DNA of 24,323 bases from an uncultured beta proteobacterium (GTDB taxonomy: Bacteria > Pseudomonadota > Gammaproteobacteria > Burkholderiales > Rhodocyclaceae): NCBI GenBank assembly GCA_903910495.1, contig CAIVZW010000071.1, forward strand, positions 1-24,323, given 5' to 3'. Position numbers and translations under genes: made by a program. The notes below the pieces were generated by a model that saw only the letters and a program-made list of their open reading frames with translations, ran no database searches and was not told where the DNA came from. The stretch's first letter is position 1. Each line of letters opens with the position of its first letter. Positions 1-7,858 of this stretch are shown here, in pieces.

Positions 1-197
1 GCATTCGGATCGACCCAGCCTCGCTTCAGGTAATCGACAAAACGCGCCACCCGGTTCAATCCATGCGAGTAAATGCCGTCGCAGCTTGATTCGGCATGGA
101 CACGGGCGCAGACAGAGGCTCCCTGCACATCCATGCCGGCCTTGACGAAGGCTTCGGTAACGACATGCTGCACTGTTTCAAAGGGAACGCGTGTCAT
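1..197 (-). CDS. YiaK/YlbC-type malate/L-lactate/2,3-diketogulonate dehydrogenase, N-terminal part
   Basis: The reverse strand reads from an ATG at 195-197, with GGAG at 206-209 eight bases upstream, through about 65 codons to the left edge with no stop. The start reads MTRVPFETVQHVV and continues to the family motif GIYSHGLNRVARF at residues 41-53, where His45 matches the catalytic histidine of E. coli YiaK. This is the N-terminus of the Ldh2/MDH2 family of NAD(P)H-dependent oxidoreductases, which are about 330-350 residues long. It lies 69 bp downstream of the mannonate dehydratase gene on the same strand, so it is probably cotranscribed and acts on a sugar-acid keto intermediate; the exact substrate cannot be read from this fragment. 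The rest of the gene lies outside the window. Confidence 0.8.
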   Translation of the reverse strand, partial: MTRVPFETVQHVVTEAFVKAGMDVQGASVCARVHAESSCDGIYSHGLNRVARFVDYLKRGWVDPN

Positions 198-266
198 CCG
201 GTTCGCTCCAACACGTTGTAAGGGGTCTAAGTCCGGACTCATTTCCAGTTTGAGAAAAGATGATGA

Positions 267-1472
267 TTACCAGTTCCACAGCGTACCGTCTTCAAGACGG
301 GCGACGGGTAGATAGGCCGGTTCGTAGGGGTACTTCGCGGCCAACTTCTCGTCGATCTCGACGCCGATGCCGGGTTTGTCCCCCGGATGCATGAAGCCAT
401 CCTTGAAACTCCAGCCACATTGGAACACCTCCATCGTCTGCTCGTGGTAACCCATGTATTCCTGTATGCCGAAATTCGGTACCCACAGATCGAAGTGCAG
501 CGCGGCTCCCATACAGACTGGCGACAGATCGGACGGTCCGTGTGAACCTGTTCGCACCTGGTACATGGCGGCGAAATCGGCGATCCGGCGCAGGGGGGTA
601 AGACCGCCGGAATGAGCAACGGTCATGCGGATGTAGTCGATCAGTTGCTCTTCGATCAGTTGCTTGCAATCCCAGATGGTATTGAAAACCTCACCAACGG
701 CGATCGGGGTGACGGTATGCTGGCGAATCAGACGGAATGCCTCCTGATTTTCAGCCGGAGTCGGGTCTTCCAGCCAGAACAAACGATATTCCTCAACAGA
801 TTTGCCCAGTCGGGCCGCTTCGATCGGCGTCAGGCGGTGGTGAACATCATGCAGCAGATGTGGTTCATAACCGAATTTGTCGCGCACGGCGGCGAACAGC
901 TTCGGTACGTAGTCCAGGTATTTCTCGGTCGACCAGGCCTGTTCCTCCGGCCAGCCCTTGGTCGCCGGTTCGTAGGCACCGCCCTTGGAAACGCCATAGA
1001 CGGATTTCATTCCGGGAACACCACACTGGGCGCGGAGTGCTTTAAAACCTTTTTCCTGATACTGGGCAAAAGCATCAAGCGTTTCGGGGATGTCGCGGCC
1101 GGTGGCGTGGCAGTACACCATGACGTGTTCGCGCGACGCACCGCCGAGCAATTGATAGACCGGCATGTTGGCGATCTTGCCCTTGATATCCCAGAGCGCC
1201 ACGTCAACAGCACCGATGGCGCACATGGTGACCGGACCGCGGCGCCAGTAGGCACCCTTGTACAGGTATTGCCAGACATCCTCGATTTTCTGCGGATCGC
1301 GACCGATCAGCAACGGACAAACGTGATCCTTCAAATAGGATGCCACGGCCAGTTCCCTGCCGTTCAAGGTCGCATCGCCAAGACCGGTCACGCCATCATC
1401 TGTCGTGATCTTCAAAGTGACAAAGTTGCGTCCCGGACAACAGATAATTACATCCGCACTAACAATTTTCAT
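267..1472 (-). CDS. manD: D-mannonate dehydratase, enolase superfamily (ManD/RspA type)
   Basis: 401 residues, the usual length of enolase-superfamily mannonate dehydratases, which turn D-mannonate into 2-keto-3-deoxygluconate in hexuronate breakdown. The start is the ATG at 1470-1472 with AGGAG just upstream; an in-frame start at 1514 would add 14 unconserved residues. The N-terminal capping domain is followed by the (beta/alpha)7-barrel. Visible active-site residues at family positions are Arg147, Tyr159, Asp209 and His211 (in HDVHHRL), Glu235 (in WLEDPT), Glu261 (in VGEVFN) and His311 (in GSHGPSD). Asp209, Glu235 and Glu261 are the expected Mg2+ ligands. The gene lies between a YiaK-like dehydrogenase and a divergent TRAP transporter, which supports sugar-acid catabolism. 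ManD-subgroup enzymes vary from efficient to nearly inactive on mannonate, so a D-gluconate or other acid-sugar substrate remains possible. Confidence 0.88.
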   Translation of the reverse strand: MKIVSADVIICCPGRNFVTLKITTDDGVTGLGDATLNGRELAVASYLKDHVCPLLIGRDPQKIEDVWQYLYKGAYWRRGPVTMCAIGAVDVALWDIKGKIANMPVYQLLGGASREHVMVYCHATGRDIPETLDAFAQYQEKGFKALRAQCGVPGMKSVYGVSKGGAYEPATKGWPEEQAWSTEKYLDYVPKLFAAVRDKFGYEPHLLHDVHHRLTPIEAARLGKSVEEYRLFWLEDPTPAENQEAFRLIRQHTVTPIAVGEVFNTIWDCKQLIEEQLIDYIRMTVAHSGGLTPLRRIADFAAMYQVRTGSHGPSDLSPVCMGAALHFDLWVPNFGIQEYMGYHEQTMEVFQCGWSFKDGFMHPGDKPGIGVEIDEKLAAKYPYEPAYLPVARLEDGTLWNW

Positions 1473-1537
1473 CTTTATCTCCTGTTGAATATCTGGCAGC
1501 CGACGAGATGACATATCCTAGCCTCATCTACCATACC

Positions 1538-1567
1538 AGTATATCCGAACATGACTAAATCAGCCAA
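1538..1567 (-). promoter_or_regulatory. Candidate sigma-70 promoter of manD with a palindrome over the -10
   Basis: On the reverse strand TTGGCT (1562-1567), an 18-base spacer and TATACT (1538-1543) form a plausible -35/-10 pair about 65 bp before the manD start. The inverted repeat ATAC-CA-GTAT at 1533-1542 overlaps the -10, as expected for a repressor operator. The adjacent word CTACCATAC at 1528-1536 recurs in the divergent promoter. Promoter identity is inferred from consensus match only. Confidence 0.4.
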
Positions 1568-1661
1568 ATCACTGCAATATTTCTTAAAATAGCCTAAAAA
1601 CAATGCGGATTATAAGAAAATACCAGCATTTGGCAACCAGAAAAGAGCTCGTAAGTGAGAC

Positions 1662-1690
1662 TTGCACGCAAGTTTGATAGGTACTACCAT
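1662..1690 (+). promoter_or_regulatory. Candidate sigma-70 promoter of the TRAP operon with an overlapping operator-like palindrome
   Basis: TTGCAC (1662-1667), a 17-base spacer and TACCAT (1685-1690) make a reasonable promoter about 70 bp before the binding-protein ATG. GGTACTACC at 1680-1688 is a palindrome around one central base and covers the start of the -10; its GGT-N3-ACC form resembles FadR-subfamily GntR operators. CTACCATAC at 1684-1692 is an exact copy of 1528-1536 near the manD promoter, which suggests one regulator acting on both operons. No regulator gene is present in the window. Confidence 0.42.
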
Positions 1691-1758
1691 ACATCCGTTG
1701 TTGATTCATGGTGCACATAAAGCCGATAAACCCTATGCATTACAAGGAGTACATTCCT

Positions 1759-2730
1759 ATGAAAAAGATGATATTGCTGTTATCAGTTGCTGCCGGATTT
1801 ATGCTCTGTTCCGGAGTCAATGCCGCTCCGTTCACTTTGAATGTCAATTCTGCGCTGACTGCCGAGGATCCCTTGTTCAAGGGATTGAACCAGTTCAAGG
1901 CAGAAGTTGAAAAACGCTCGGCAGGACAAATTGAAGTCAAGTTGTTCCCCAGTTCGCAACTCGGTTCGGATGAAGATGTCCTGGAACAGGCACGTTCCGG
2001 TGCTGGCGTCGCCGTGGTGGTTGATGGCGGACGCATGGCCCCGTTTGTGAAGGAATTCGGCATTCTTGGCGCCCCTTATGTGGCCAACAATTTCGAAGAA
2101 ATGCGCAAAGTTGTTACCTCGCCGCTGTTTGAAACCTGGGTTAAGAAATTGCGTGATACTTCAGGCCATCAAGTATTCTCGTTCAACTGGTATCAAGGCG
2201 CACGTCATGTGCTGACCAATAAGCCGGTCAAAGTGCCAGCCGACCTGGCTGGTGTCCGCATGCGCACCCCGGGCGCACCGGTCTGGCTGGAAACAGTACG
2301 CGGTCTGGGCGCAACGCCAACACCGATGCCCTGGGCAGAAGTCTATTCCGCACTGCAGATGAAAGCCATTGACGCTGCCGAAGCACAGGACCCGGCTACG
2401 TATGGTCAACGCCTGTATGAAGTGATCAAGTACATTACCAAAACTGGACATATCCAGTTGATCACCGGTCTGGTTGGTTCCAAAATCTGGTTCGACAAAT
2501 TGCCTCCCAACCTGCAAGTCATCATTCGTGAAGAAGCGCTGAAGGCGGGTGACACGGGCTCCAAAGCCACCATCGATTCGCTCATGAACTTCGAAAAGCT
2601 GATGACTGAAAAAGGCGTCACGATCAGCGAAGTGGACATCAAGCCATTCGTCGCATCGACCGCCGTTGTTTATGAGAAGCTGGGCTATACCGATCTGCGC
2701 AAACAGGTAAACACCATTCTTGGTCGCTGA
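1759..2730 (+). CDS. dctP: TRAP transporter substrate-binding protein, DctP family
   Basis: 323 residues. It is the periplasmic receptor that captures an organic acid and delivers it to the TRAP membrane subunits. The ATG at 1759 has AAGGAG nine bases upstream and opens directly into a signal peptide (MKK, a hydrophobic stretch, then cleavage after GVNA near residue 22); the longer in-frame start at 1708 would bury that signal and is rejected. DctP features include Arg149 in the QGARHVL segment and the motif GVRMRTPGAP at 165-174, whose Arg169 is the conserved carboxylate-clamping residue, followed by PMPWAEVYSALQ and a long C-terminal helix region. It is first in a three-gene operon divergent from manD, so a hexuronate, aldonate or related sugar acid is the likely ligand; the ligand itself is inferred from context. 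Confidence 0.92.
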   Translation: MKKMILLLSVAAGFMLCSGVNAAPFTLNVNSALTAEDPLFKGLNQFKAEVEKRSAGQIEVKLFPSSQLGSDEDVLEQARSGAGVAVVVDGGRMAPFVKEFGILGAPYVANNFEEMRKVVTSPLFETWVKKLRDTSGHQVFSFNWYQGARHVLTNKPVKVPADLAGVRMRTPGAPVWLETVRGLGATPTPMPWAEVYSALQMKAIDAAEAQDPATYGQRLYEVIKYITKTGHIQLITGLVGSKIWFDKLPPNLQVIIREEALKAGDTGSKATIDSLMNFEKLMTEKGVTISEVDIKPFVASTAVVYEKLGYTDLRKQVNTILGR

Positions 2731-2744
2731 GGAGTAGGTTCGCC

Positions 2745-3239
2745 ATGGTAAGGAATATTTTTATTAAGTATGAAGAGCGCCTTGCCATGGCGTTTTTCGC
2801 GGGTACGTCTTTCTTCGTTCTTGTTGGCGCTGTTACCCGTGCCCTCAATCACCCGGTAATCTGGGCGGTGGATCTGGCTCAGCTCTCATTTGTGTGGGCC
2901 TGCGTTCTGGGCGCCGATCTGGCCATGAAAAATAATGCCCATATCGAAATCGACATTGTGGTGCGTTATTTTCCGGCATCAGTCAGAAGAAAGATTGCCA
3001 TCGTGTGGTTGATTGCAATAGCCGCCTTTCTGGCCATGCTGATCTGGTATGGCTCGAATCTGACTTTGATGAACATGGAACGCGTACTGGGCGACGTGGG
3101 CATCAGTTACAGTTGGGTCACGGGTGCCATTCCTGCTGGCTGTGCACTTATGCTGGCCACCACACTCAGGCGTCTGTATCTCGGGTTGACCGGGCGTGAA
3201 ACCCTTTCACTTGAAGGTCATGACGGAACGGTGATTTAA
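2745..3239 (+). CDS. dctQ: TRAP transporter small membrane subunit, DctQ family
   Basis: 164 residues with four hydrophobic segments (about residues 14-32, 44-60, 85-103 and 122-140), the normal size and topology for the DctQ subunit that partners the large permease in the inner membrane. The segment WAVDLAQLSFVWACVLGAD before the second loop is typical of the family. The start is an ATG 14 bases after the binding-protein stop, with a GAGGAG ribosome site overlapping that stop codon. The stop at 3237-3239 is one base before the next start, so the subunits are almost certainly translated together. Confidence 0.9.
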   Translation: MVRNIFIKYEERLAMAFFAGTSFFVLVGAVTRALNHPVIWAVDLAQLSFVWACVLGADLAMKNNAHIEIDIVVRYFPASVRRKIAIVWLIAIAAFLAMLIWYGSNLTLMNMERVLGDVGISYSWVTGAIPAGCALMLATTLRRLYLGLTGRETLSLEGHDGTVI

Positions 3240-3240
3240 G

Positions 3241-4527
3241 ATGAGTCTCACACTGACAATTCTGTTCCTATTTCTGATGTTCATGGGCATGCCGGTCGCC
3301 TTCGCAATCGGGATTTCAGCGGTCATGTTTTACATCTTCGGCCCGGTACCTACATCAATTGCCATCCAGAAGATTACAACGGTAACGCAGTCGTTTCCTT
3401 TGCTCGCTGTGCCACTCTTTGTGTTTGCTGGACATTTGATGAATGAGGCTGGGATTACGGCACGCCTGATCAAGCTGTCCACCGTACTCACCGGCTGGAT
3501 GCGTGGCGGGCTGGCCATGGTGGCCATTATGTTGAGCGCTCTGATGGGCGGAGTTTCCGGCTCTGCCGTTGCTGACGCCGCGATGGAAGCGCGGATTCTC
3601 GGGCCGGCCATGCTCAAGGAAGGATACACCAAGGGTTATGCCTGTGCGGTTATCGCAGTAGGTTCGCTGATCACGGCGACCATTCCGCCCAGCATTGGCC
3701 TGATTCTCTATGGCTTCATGGGCAATGTCTCGATCGGCCGGCTGTTTGTCGGTGGCGTGGTTCCGGGTATCCTGATGACCATCATCCTGATGGGGATGGC
3801 CTACTGGGTCGCAGGAAAACGCGGCTATAAACCCACGCTCAAGGAATTTCCTTCCTTCAAAACCATTGGCAAGAGCATCTGGGAATGCAAGTGGGCCCTG
3901 ATGTTCCCGATCCTGCTGATCGGGGGTATCCGTTACGGCATCTTCACCCCCTCTGAAGCGGGAGCCTTTGCCGTGGCCTATGCCATCTTCGTGGGACTGT
4001 TCGTCTACCGGGAATTGACCGTCGAGAATCTGCTCAAAGCGCTGAAACAAGCGGTTACCGACACCGGCATGATCATGCTGATCATCATGTTCTCCTCGAT
4101 GATCGGCTACATGATAACACTGGAAGGCGTGCCCCAAGCCCTGGCCGTCACCCTGATCGACATCACCACCAACCCGTCCCTGCTGATGCTGATGATCATT
4201 GCTTTCATCATCGTGCTCGGCATGTTCCTTGAAAGTACCGTGATCGTACTACTGCTGACGCCGATTCTGGTTCCAGTCATTCTGAAAGTCGGTATTGACC
4301 CGGTGCACTTTGGTCTAGTGATGATGACTTGCGTGACGCTTGGCGGCATGACGCCACCGGTGGGGGTTGCCATGTTCGCCGTGTGCGGCATACTCAAATG
4401 CCCGATGGACGAATACACTTTTGAAGCAGTGCCCTTGATCCTGGCTGTCATTGCCTTGGTTGTGGTGATGATTTTCTGGCCAACCAGTGTACTGTTCCTG
4501 CCCAACATGGTGTTCGGCGTAGGGTAA
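3241..4527 (+). CDS. dctM: TRAP transporter large permease subunit, DctM family
   Basis: 428 residues, strongly hydrophobic throughout with about a dozen membrane segments, matching the DctM/YiaN large subunit that uses a sodium or proton gradient to move the solute. Family-typical stretches include FLFLMFMGMPVAFAIG near the N-terminus, GGVSGSAVADAAM around residues 101-113, TATIPPSIGLILYG and the late GGMTPPVGVAMF. The ATG at 3241 follows the dctQ stop by one base. With the two preceding genes it makes a complete TRAP system. A hairpin follows the stop, so this is probably the operon end. Confidence 0.93.
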   Translation: MSLTLTILFLFLMFMGMPVAFAIGISAVMFYIFGPVPTSIAIQKITTVTQSFPLLAVPLFVFAGHLMNEAGITARLIKLSTVLTGWMRGGLAMVAIMLSALMGGVSGSAVADAAMEARILGPAMLKEGYTKGYACAVIAVGSLITATIPPSIGLILYGFMGNVSIGRLFVGGVVPGILMTIILMGMAYWVAGKRGYKPTLKEFPSFKTIGKSIWECKWALMFPILLIGGIRYGIFTPSEAGAFAVAYAIFVGLFVYRELTVENLLKALKQAVTDTGMIMLIIMFSSMIGYMITLEGVPQALAVTLIDITTNPSLLMLMIIAFIIVLGMFLESTVIVLLLTPILVPVILKVGIDPVHFGLVMMTCVTLGGMTPPVGVAMFAVCGILKCPMDEYTFEAVPLILAVIALVVVMIFWPTSVLFLPNMVFGVG

Positions 4528-4560
4528 TTCAGGGTTTTCAAAGTCGTTCTGCGATAATCG

Positions 4561-4584
4561 ACGGGCAGGTATCTTCCTGCCCGT
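4561..4584 (+). terminator. Hairpin after the TRAP operon, probable transcription terminator
   Basis: ACGGGCAGG (4561-4569) and CCTGCCCGT (4576-4584) pair perfectly over nine bases around a six-base loop. The stem is GC-rich and begins about 33 bp after the dctM stop. What follows is pyrimidine-rich rather than a clean T-run, so termination may be incomplete. Confidence 0.6.
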
Positions 4585-4626
4585 TCCTGACTTCCTTAAA
4601 TCAACTATAGCGAATCCCCTCAAGCG

Positions 4627-6033
4627 ATGACCCCCCTCCTGACTCCGGAACCACTCATCTTTGTCGATCTGGAGACCACAGGCGCAAATTTCGCCAATGA
4701 TCGCATTATTGAAATCGGTTTCGTCGAGGTCGATCAGAATGGAGCGCGCGAGTGGAGTTCCCTGGTCAATCCCGGCGGCCCCGTTTCAGACTTCATTACC
4801 GGGCTGACCGGAATCGATTCGGCGATGGTTTCAACGGCACCGGGCTTCGAGCAACTAGCCCCAACCGTTCTTGAAAAACTCCGTGGCCGCCTGTTCATCG
4901 CCCACAATGCCCGTTTTGACTACACCTTTCTCAAACGGGAATTCAAACGCCTCGGCATTGATTTTCGCGCGCCTAACCTGTGTACCGTCAAACTTTCACG
5001 CAGGCTGTTCCCCGAACATCACCGCCATAGTCTTGACGCTCTGGTGACGCGTTTCAAGATCGCTGTTGCTGACCGGCATCGTGCTTTGGCTGATGCACGG
5101 GTACTCTGGGATCTTTGGCAGCGCTGGCACGACATAGTGCCGATAGATAGTATTCGGAACGCCATCGCTGTCATTGTTGGCCGACCGGACTTGCCTGCTC
5201 AAATTGACCCTGCACTAATCGATGACCTGCCGGAAGCACCGGGTGCGTATGTCATGTATGGCGAGGACGGAAGTGTTCTACTGATCAAGCGCAGCTCGAA
5301 TATTCGTCAGCAGGTGCTCGCGCATTTTGCCCCGGCCAAGCGTGATACGGCATTGGTACGAAACACCTGGCGCATCGAGTGGCGCGAAGCGGCAGGGGAA
5401 CTCGGCGCACGTCTAAACGAACTTGAATTCTCCGCTGCAGTACGAAAGCCATTTGATCAACTCTGTTCCTGGCAACTGCAAAAACACGGTGAAGGAGATT
5501 TCCGGCCGGAGTTGGTATTCGCGAAGGATGTGGATTTTTCATGTACCCCCGATCTGTTCGGCCTGTATTTGCACCGACGTGAGGCCGGGCTGGCTTTGCG
5601 CAAACTCGTCGAAGCGCAACGGCTATGCCATAGCCTGACCGGAATTGGTGTCGAGAAACCTGGCGAGGCCTGTGTCGGCTATCGCCAGAAAACCTGCAAA
5701 GGGACCTGTATCGGCAAGGAATCCTTATCGTTGCACAGTGCCCGACTAATGGCCGCGCTGACCAAATTCAGGCGAGCTGACTGGCCGTACGCTGGGCCTG
5801 TGGCACTGGTCGAACGTGATGAATTCGGGATGCACGAGGATTTCCATCTGGTGGATTTCTGGCGCTATCTGGGGATGGTTCAAGACGAAGCCGCACTCCA
5901 CGAACTGCTGGACAAGCGCAACGAAGCCCCTTTCGACCCCGATGTCTATCGCATCATCAACAAGGTCCTGAAGACAGGGAAAGTCCGGGTAATCCCCCTG
6001 TGTCGTCCTGCTCCGGAACTGGACTTACTTTGA
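4627..6033 (+). CDS. DnaQ-like 3'-5' exonuclease fused to a UvrC/Cho-like GIY-YIG region
   Basis: 468 residues. The N-terminal half (about 8-170) is a DEDDh exonuclease of the Pol III epsilon type: Asp14 and Glu16 in VDLETTG, Asp98 in NARFDYTF, and His151 and Asp156 in HRALADAR. The second half (about 200-290) resembles the GIY-YIG domain of UvrC and Cho: GAYVMYG aligns with the GIY arm and Glu267 with the metal-binding glutamate. The YIG arm reads LLIKRSS, so the usual tyrosine-valine/isoleucine-glycine is lost. A C-terminal cysteine set (Cys349, Cys357, Cys361 in a CKGTC context) also resembles Cho. The role is probably DNA repair or proofreading-type trimming, but the damage substrate is unknown. 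The last nine bases overlap the end of the convergent ankyrin gene. Confidence 0.85.
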   Translation: MTPLLTPEPLIFVDLETTGANFANDRIIEIGFVEVDQNGAREWSSLVNPGGPVSDFITGLTGIDSAMVSTAPGFEQLAPTVLEKLRGRLFIAHNARFDYTFLKREFKRLGIDFRAPNLCTVKLSRRLFPEHHRHSLDALVTRFKIAVADRHRALADARVLWDLWQRWHDIVPIDSIRNAIAVIVGRPDLPAQIDPALIDDLPEAPGAYVMYGEDGSVLLIKRSSNIRQQVLAHFAPAKRDTALVRNTWRIEWREAAGELGARLNELEFSAAVRKPFDQLCSWQLQKHGEGDFRPELVFAKDVDFSCTPDLFGLYLHRREAGLALRKLVEAQRLCHSLTGIGVEKPGEACVGYRQKTCKGTCIGKESLSLHSARLMAALTKFRRADWPYAGPVALVERDEFGMHEDFHLVDFWRYLGMVQDEAALHELLDKRNEAPFDPDVYRIINKVLKTGKVRVIPLCRPAPELDLL

Positions 6034-6681
6034 CAGATCAAGGACGAGTGATTTTCCCGAACGTCCGCCGGCAGCCCGTAACAGATCCAGTATCTCGCTG
6101 TTGTTCGCCTTCATGGCTGAATCCACTGCGGTATCGTCGTTTTCATTGACAATCGTCGGATCAGCCTTGTTAGCGAGCAGCAACCTGATCATCTCGACGT
6201 GCCCGTTACGTGCAGCAAAATAAAGCGCCGATGAACCGTTTTCGGTCCGGGCATCGATTTCCGCGCCCCGTTTCAGCAGGTATTCGACGATGGCAGTATG
6301 CCCGTTGAAGGCGGCATAGATCAGCGGAGGCCATCCGTAGAAGTTAAGCTCGGCTCCGGCTTCAACCAGGCGTTGAACAAAGGCAAGCTTACCTGTAAAG
6401 GCTGCAATGCTCAGGGCTGTTTCGCCATTCCGGTTGCGACTGTTGAGACGTGCCCGGCGCTGCATCAGATAGTCTACCAGTTCGGGCATGTCCTGCCGTA
6501 CGGCCAGGGTGAGCAGTGAGTCGCCCGCCCTGTCGACCGTATTGATATCCATGCCCCGGTCGAGCAGCTTGATGACAACGGCCGTGTTTCTGTGAATCAG
6601 TGCCTCTTCCATATCTTCATAAGCCCCTGCCGAGGCAAGAGCCGGCAACAGCAGTACGCATAAGTAAGCAATAATTTTCAT
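6025..6681 (-). CDS. Exported ankyrin-repeat protein
   Basis: 218 residues with a clear signal peptide (MKIIAYLCVLLLPALASA, cleavage near residue 18) followed by about five to six ankyrin repeats over residues 20-206, recognisable from repeated G-x-T/S-A-L, N-G-H and LL-x-x-G-A-x elements such as NGETALSIAA, FNGHTAIVEYLLKRGA and ARNGHVEMIRLLL. It should be a periplasmic protein-binding scaffold; the partner is unknown. The ATG (6679-6681) overlaps the tatD stop as ATGA on the reverse strand, so it is coupled to the mltG-tmk-holB-pilZ-tatD operon. Its tail overlaps the exonuclease gene by nine bases. Confidence 0.85.
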   Translation of the reverse strand: MKIIAYLCVLLLPALASAGAYEDMEEALIHRNTAVVIKLLDRGMDINTVDRAGDSLLTLAVRQDMPELVDYLMQRRARLNSRNRNGETALSIAAFTGKLAFVQRLVEAGAELNFYGWPPLIYAAFNGHTAIVEYLLKRGAEIDARTENGSSALYFAARNGHVEMIRLLLANKADPTIVNENDDTAVDSAMKANNSEILDLLRAAGGRSGKSLVLDLSK

Positions 6682-7460
6682 TGGAGCATTCTCGTTCTGG
6701 CGTGAGGAAAAAGACGGTAAAAGTTGTCCGTCGTGGCTTTGGCAAGATCTTCGACAGGAATGCCACGCAAACGGGCGATCTCTTCGGCAACGTATTTCAC
6801 GTAGCCTGGTTGATTGAGTTTGCCGCGAAACGGCACCGGTGCCAGGTAAGGGGCATCGGTTTCAATGAGCAGGCGATCCAGAGGAACGCGACGGGCAACG
6901 TCCTTGACGCTCAGCGCATTCTTGAAGGTCACGATGCCGGAGAGGGAGATATGGAATCCCATGGATAACGCTTCTTCGGCAACTTCCCAGGTTTCCGTAA
7001 AACAATGCAGAATGCCACCGACCTGCTCTGCCCCTTCTTCCGCCATCAATCGCAGGATATCGGCCGTGGCTTCACGGTTATGGATGACCAGTGGTTTGCC
7101 GACTTCAATTGCCGCGCGAATATGGATGCGAAAGCGATCACGCTGCCACTCCGGAGCATCCTTGTGCCAGTAATAGTCGAGTCCGGTTTCGCCGATGGCA
7201 ATGACTTTCGGATGCTGGGCCAAACTGACCAGTCCGGCGACCGTCGGTTCGCGCGCATCGGCCGTCTCGGGATGGACGCCAACCGTCGCCAGAATATGGG
7301 GGTGAGCCTCAGCAAGCGCCAATACCCGGGGGAAATCTTCAAGATTGACGCCGATGCAGACTGCACAGCCCACATCATTTTTACGCATCTGATCAAGCAG
7401 TGATTGGATATTTGCAGCGAGATCCGGGAAATCAAGGTGACAGTGTGAATCGACAAGCAT
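6678..7460 (-). CDS. tatD: TatD family metal-dependent hydrolase (3'-5' DNA exonuclease)
   Basis: 260 residues, the normal TatD length. The start ATG at 7458-7460 gives MLVDSHCHLDF; the open frame continues upstream but nothing before this start is family-like. Metal and catalytic residues of the amidohydrolase barrel are in place: His6 and His8, Glu91 in GETGLDYYW, His127 in VIHNRE, His152 in ILHCFTE and Asp202 in IETDAPYLAP. TatD/YcfH proteins are magnesium-dependent nucleases linked to DNA repair. It begins ten bases after the pilZ stop and sits downstream of holB, the classic proteobacterial order. Confidence 0.93.
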   Translation of the reverse strand: MLVDSHCHLDFPDLAANIQSLLDQMRKNDVGCAVCIGVNLEDFPRVLALAEAHPHILATVGVHPETADAREPTVAGLVSLAQHPKVIAIGETGLDYYWHKDAPEWQRDRFRIHIRAAIEVGKPLVIHNREATADILRLMAEEGAEQVGGILHCFTETWEVAEEALSMGFHISLSGIVTFKNALSVKDVARRVPLDRLLIETDAPYLAPVPFRGKLNQPGYVKYVAEEIARLRGIPVEDLAKATTDNFYRLFPHARTRMLQ

Positions 7461-7470
7461 CGGATCACGA

Positions 7471-7851
7471 TTACATGGTATGGGTCGGACGCGTGGATTG
7501 CATGACACCGCCAAGAAGGCCTTCGATCTTGCGTCGCGCTTCGATGCCGCTTTCGTCGTTCTTGAAGTGTACCCCGATCCCCTGCGCCTTGCTGTTCTGG
7601 GCACCGGCAGGGGTAATCCACACCACCGTACCGGCTATCGGCAGTTTGGCCGGATCATCCATCAGCGACAGCAGCAAGAACACTTCATCGCCAAGATTGT
7701 AGGCACGCGTCGTCGGAATGAAGATGCCTCCGTTACGTAAGACAGGCATATACGCTGCATAAAGCGCCGACTTCGAGTTGATGTTCAGCGAGAGAACACT
7801 CGGCCGCGGTACAGTAGCAGCTGCAGATTTTGAATCGGCTACTTCGGCCAT
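7471..7851 (-). CDS. pilZ: Type IV pilus assembly protein PilZ
   Basis: 126 residues. It matches the short stand-alone PilZ proteins encoded between holB and tatD in many beta- and gammaproteobacteria, which are needed for type IV pilus assembly with FimX/PilB. The core is seen in LSLNINSKSALYAAYMPVL, GGIFIPT at 41-47, a GTVVWITPA strand and the terminal AQGIGVHF at 89-96. The RxxxR and D/NxSxxG residues used for cyclic-di-GMP binding are missing, as is usual in this subclass. The ATG lies seven bases after the holB stop and the ribosome site is part of that junction. Confidence 0.88.
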   Translation of the reverse strand: MAEVADSKSAAATVPRPSVLSLNINSKSALYAAYMPVLRNGGIFIPTTRAYNLGDEVFLLLSLMDDPAKLPIAGTVVWITPAGAQNSKAQGIGVHFKNDESGIEARRKIEGLLGGVMQSTRPTHTM

Positions 7852-7858
7852 ATCCGCC

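Noticed and set aside
230..239. 10-bp palindrome AGTCCGGACT between manD and the YiaK-like gene
   Set aside because: It has no loop and no T-run so it is not a terminator, and it is too short and isolated to call an operator.
612..1511. 299-codon open frame on the forward strand
   Set aside because: It lies antisense inside manD, has no family features, and the reverse-strand protein has all catalytic residues.
3355..4137. 260-codon open frame on the reverse strand, rich in His, Asp, Gln and Arg
   Set aside because: It is the complement of the hydrophobic dctM gene; the odd composition is what antisense of membrane codons gives.
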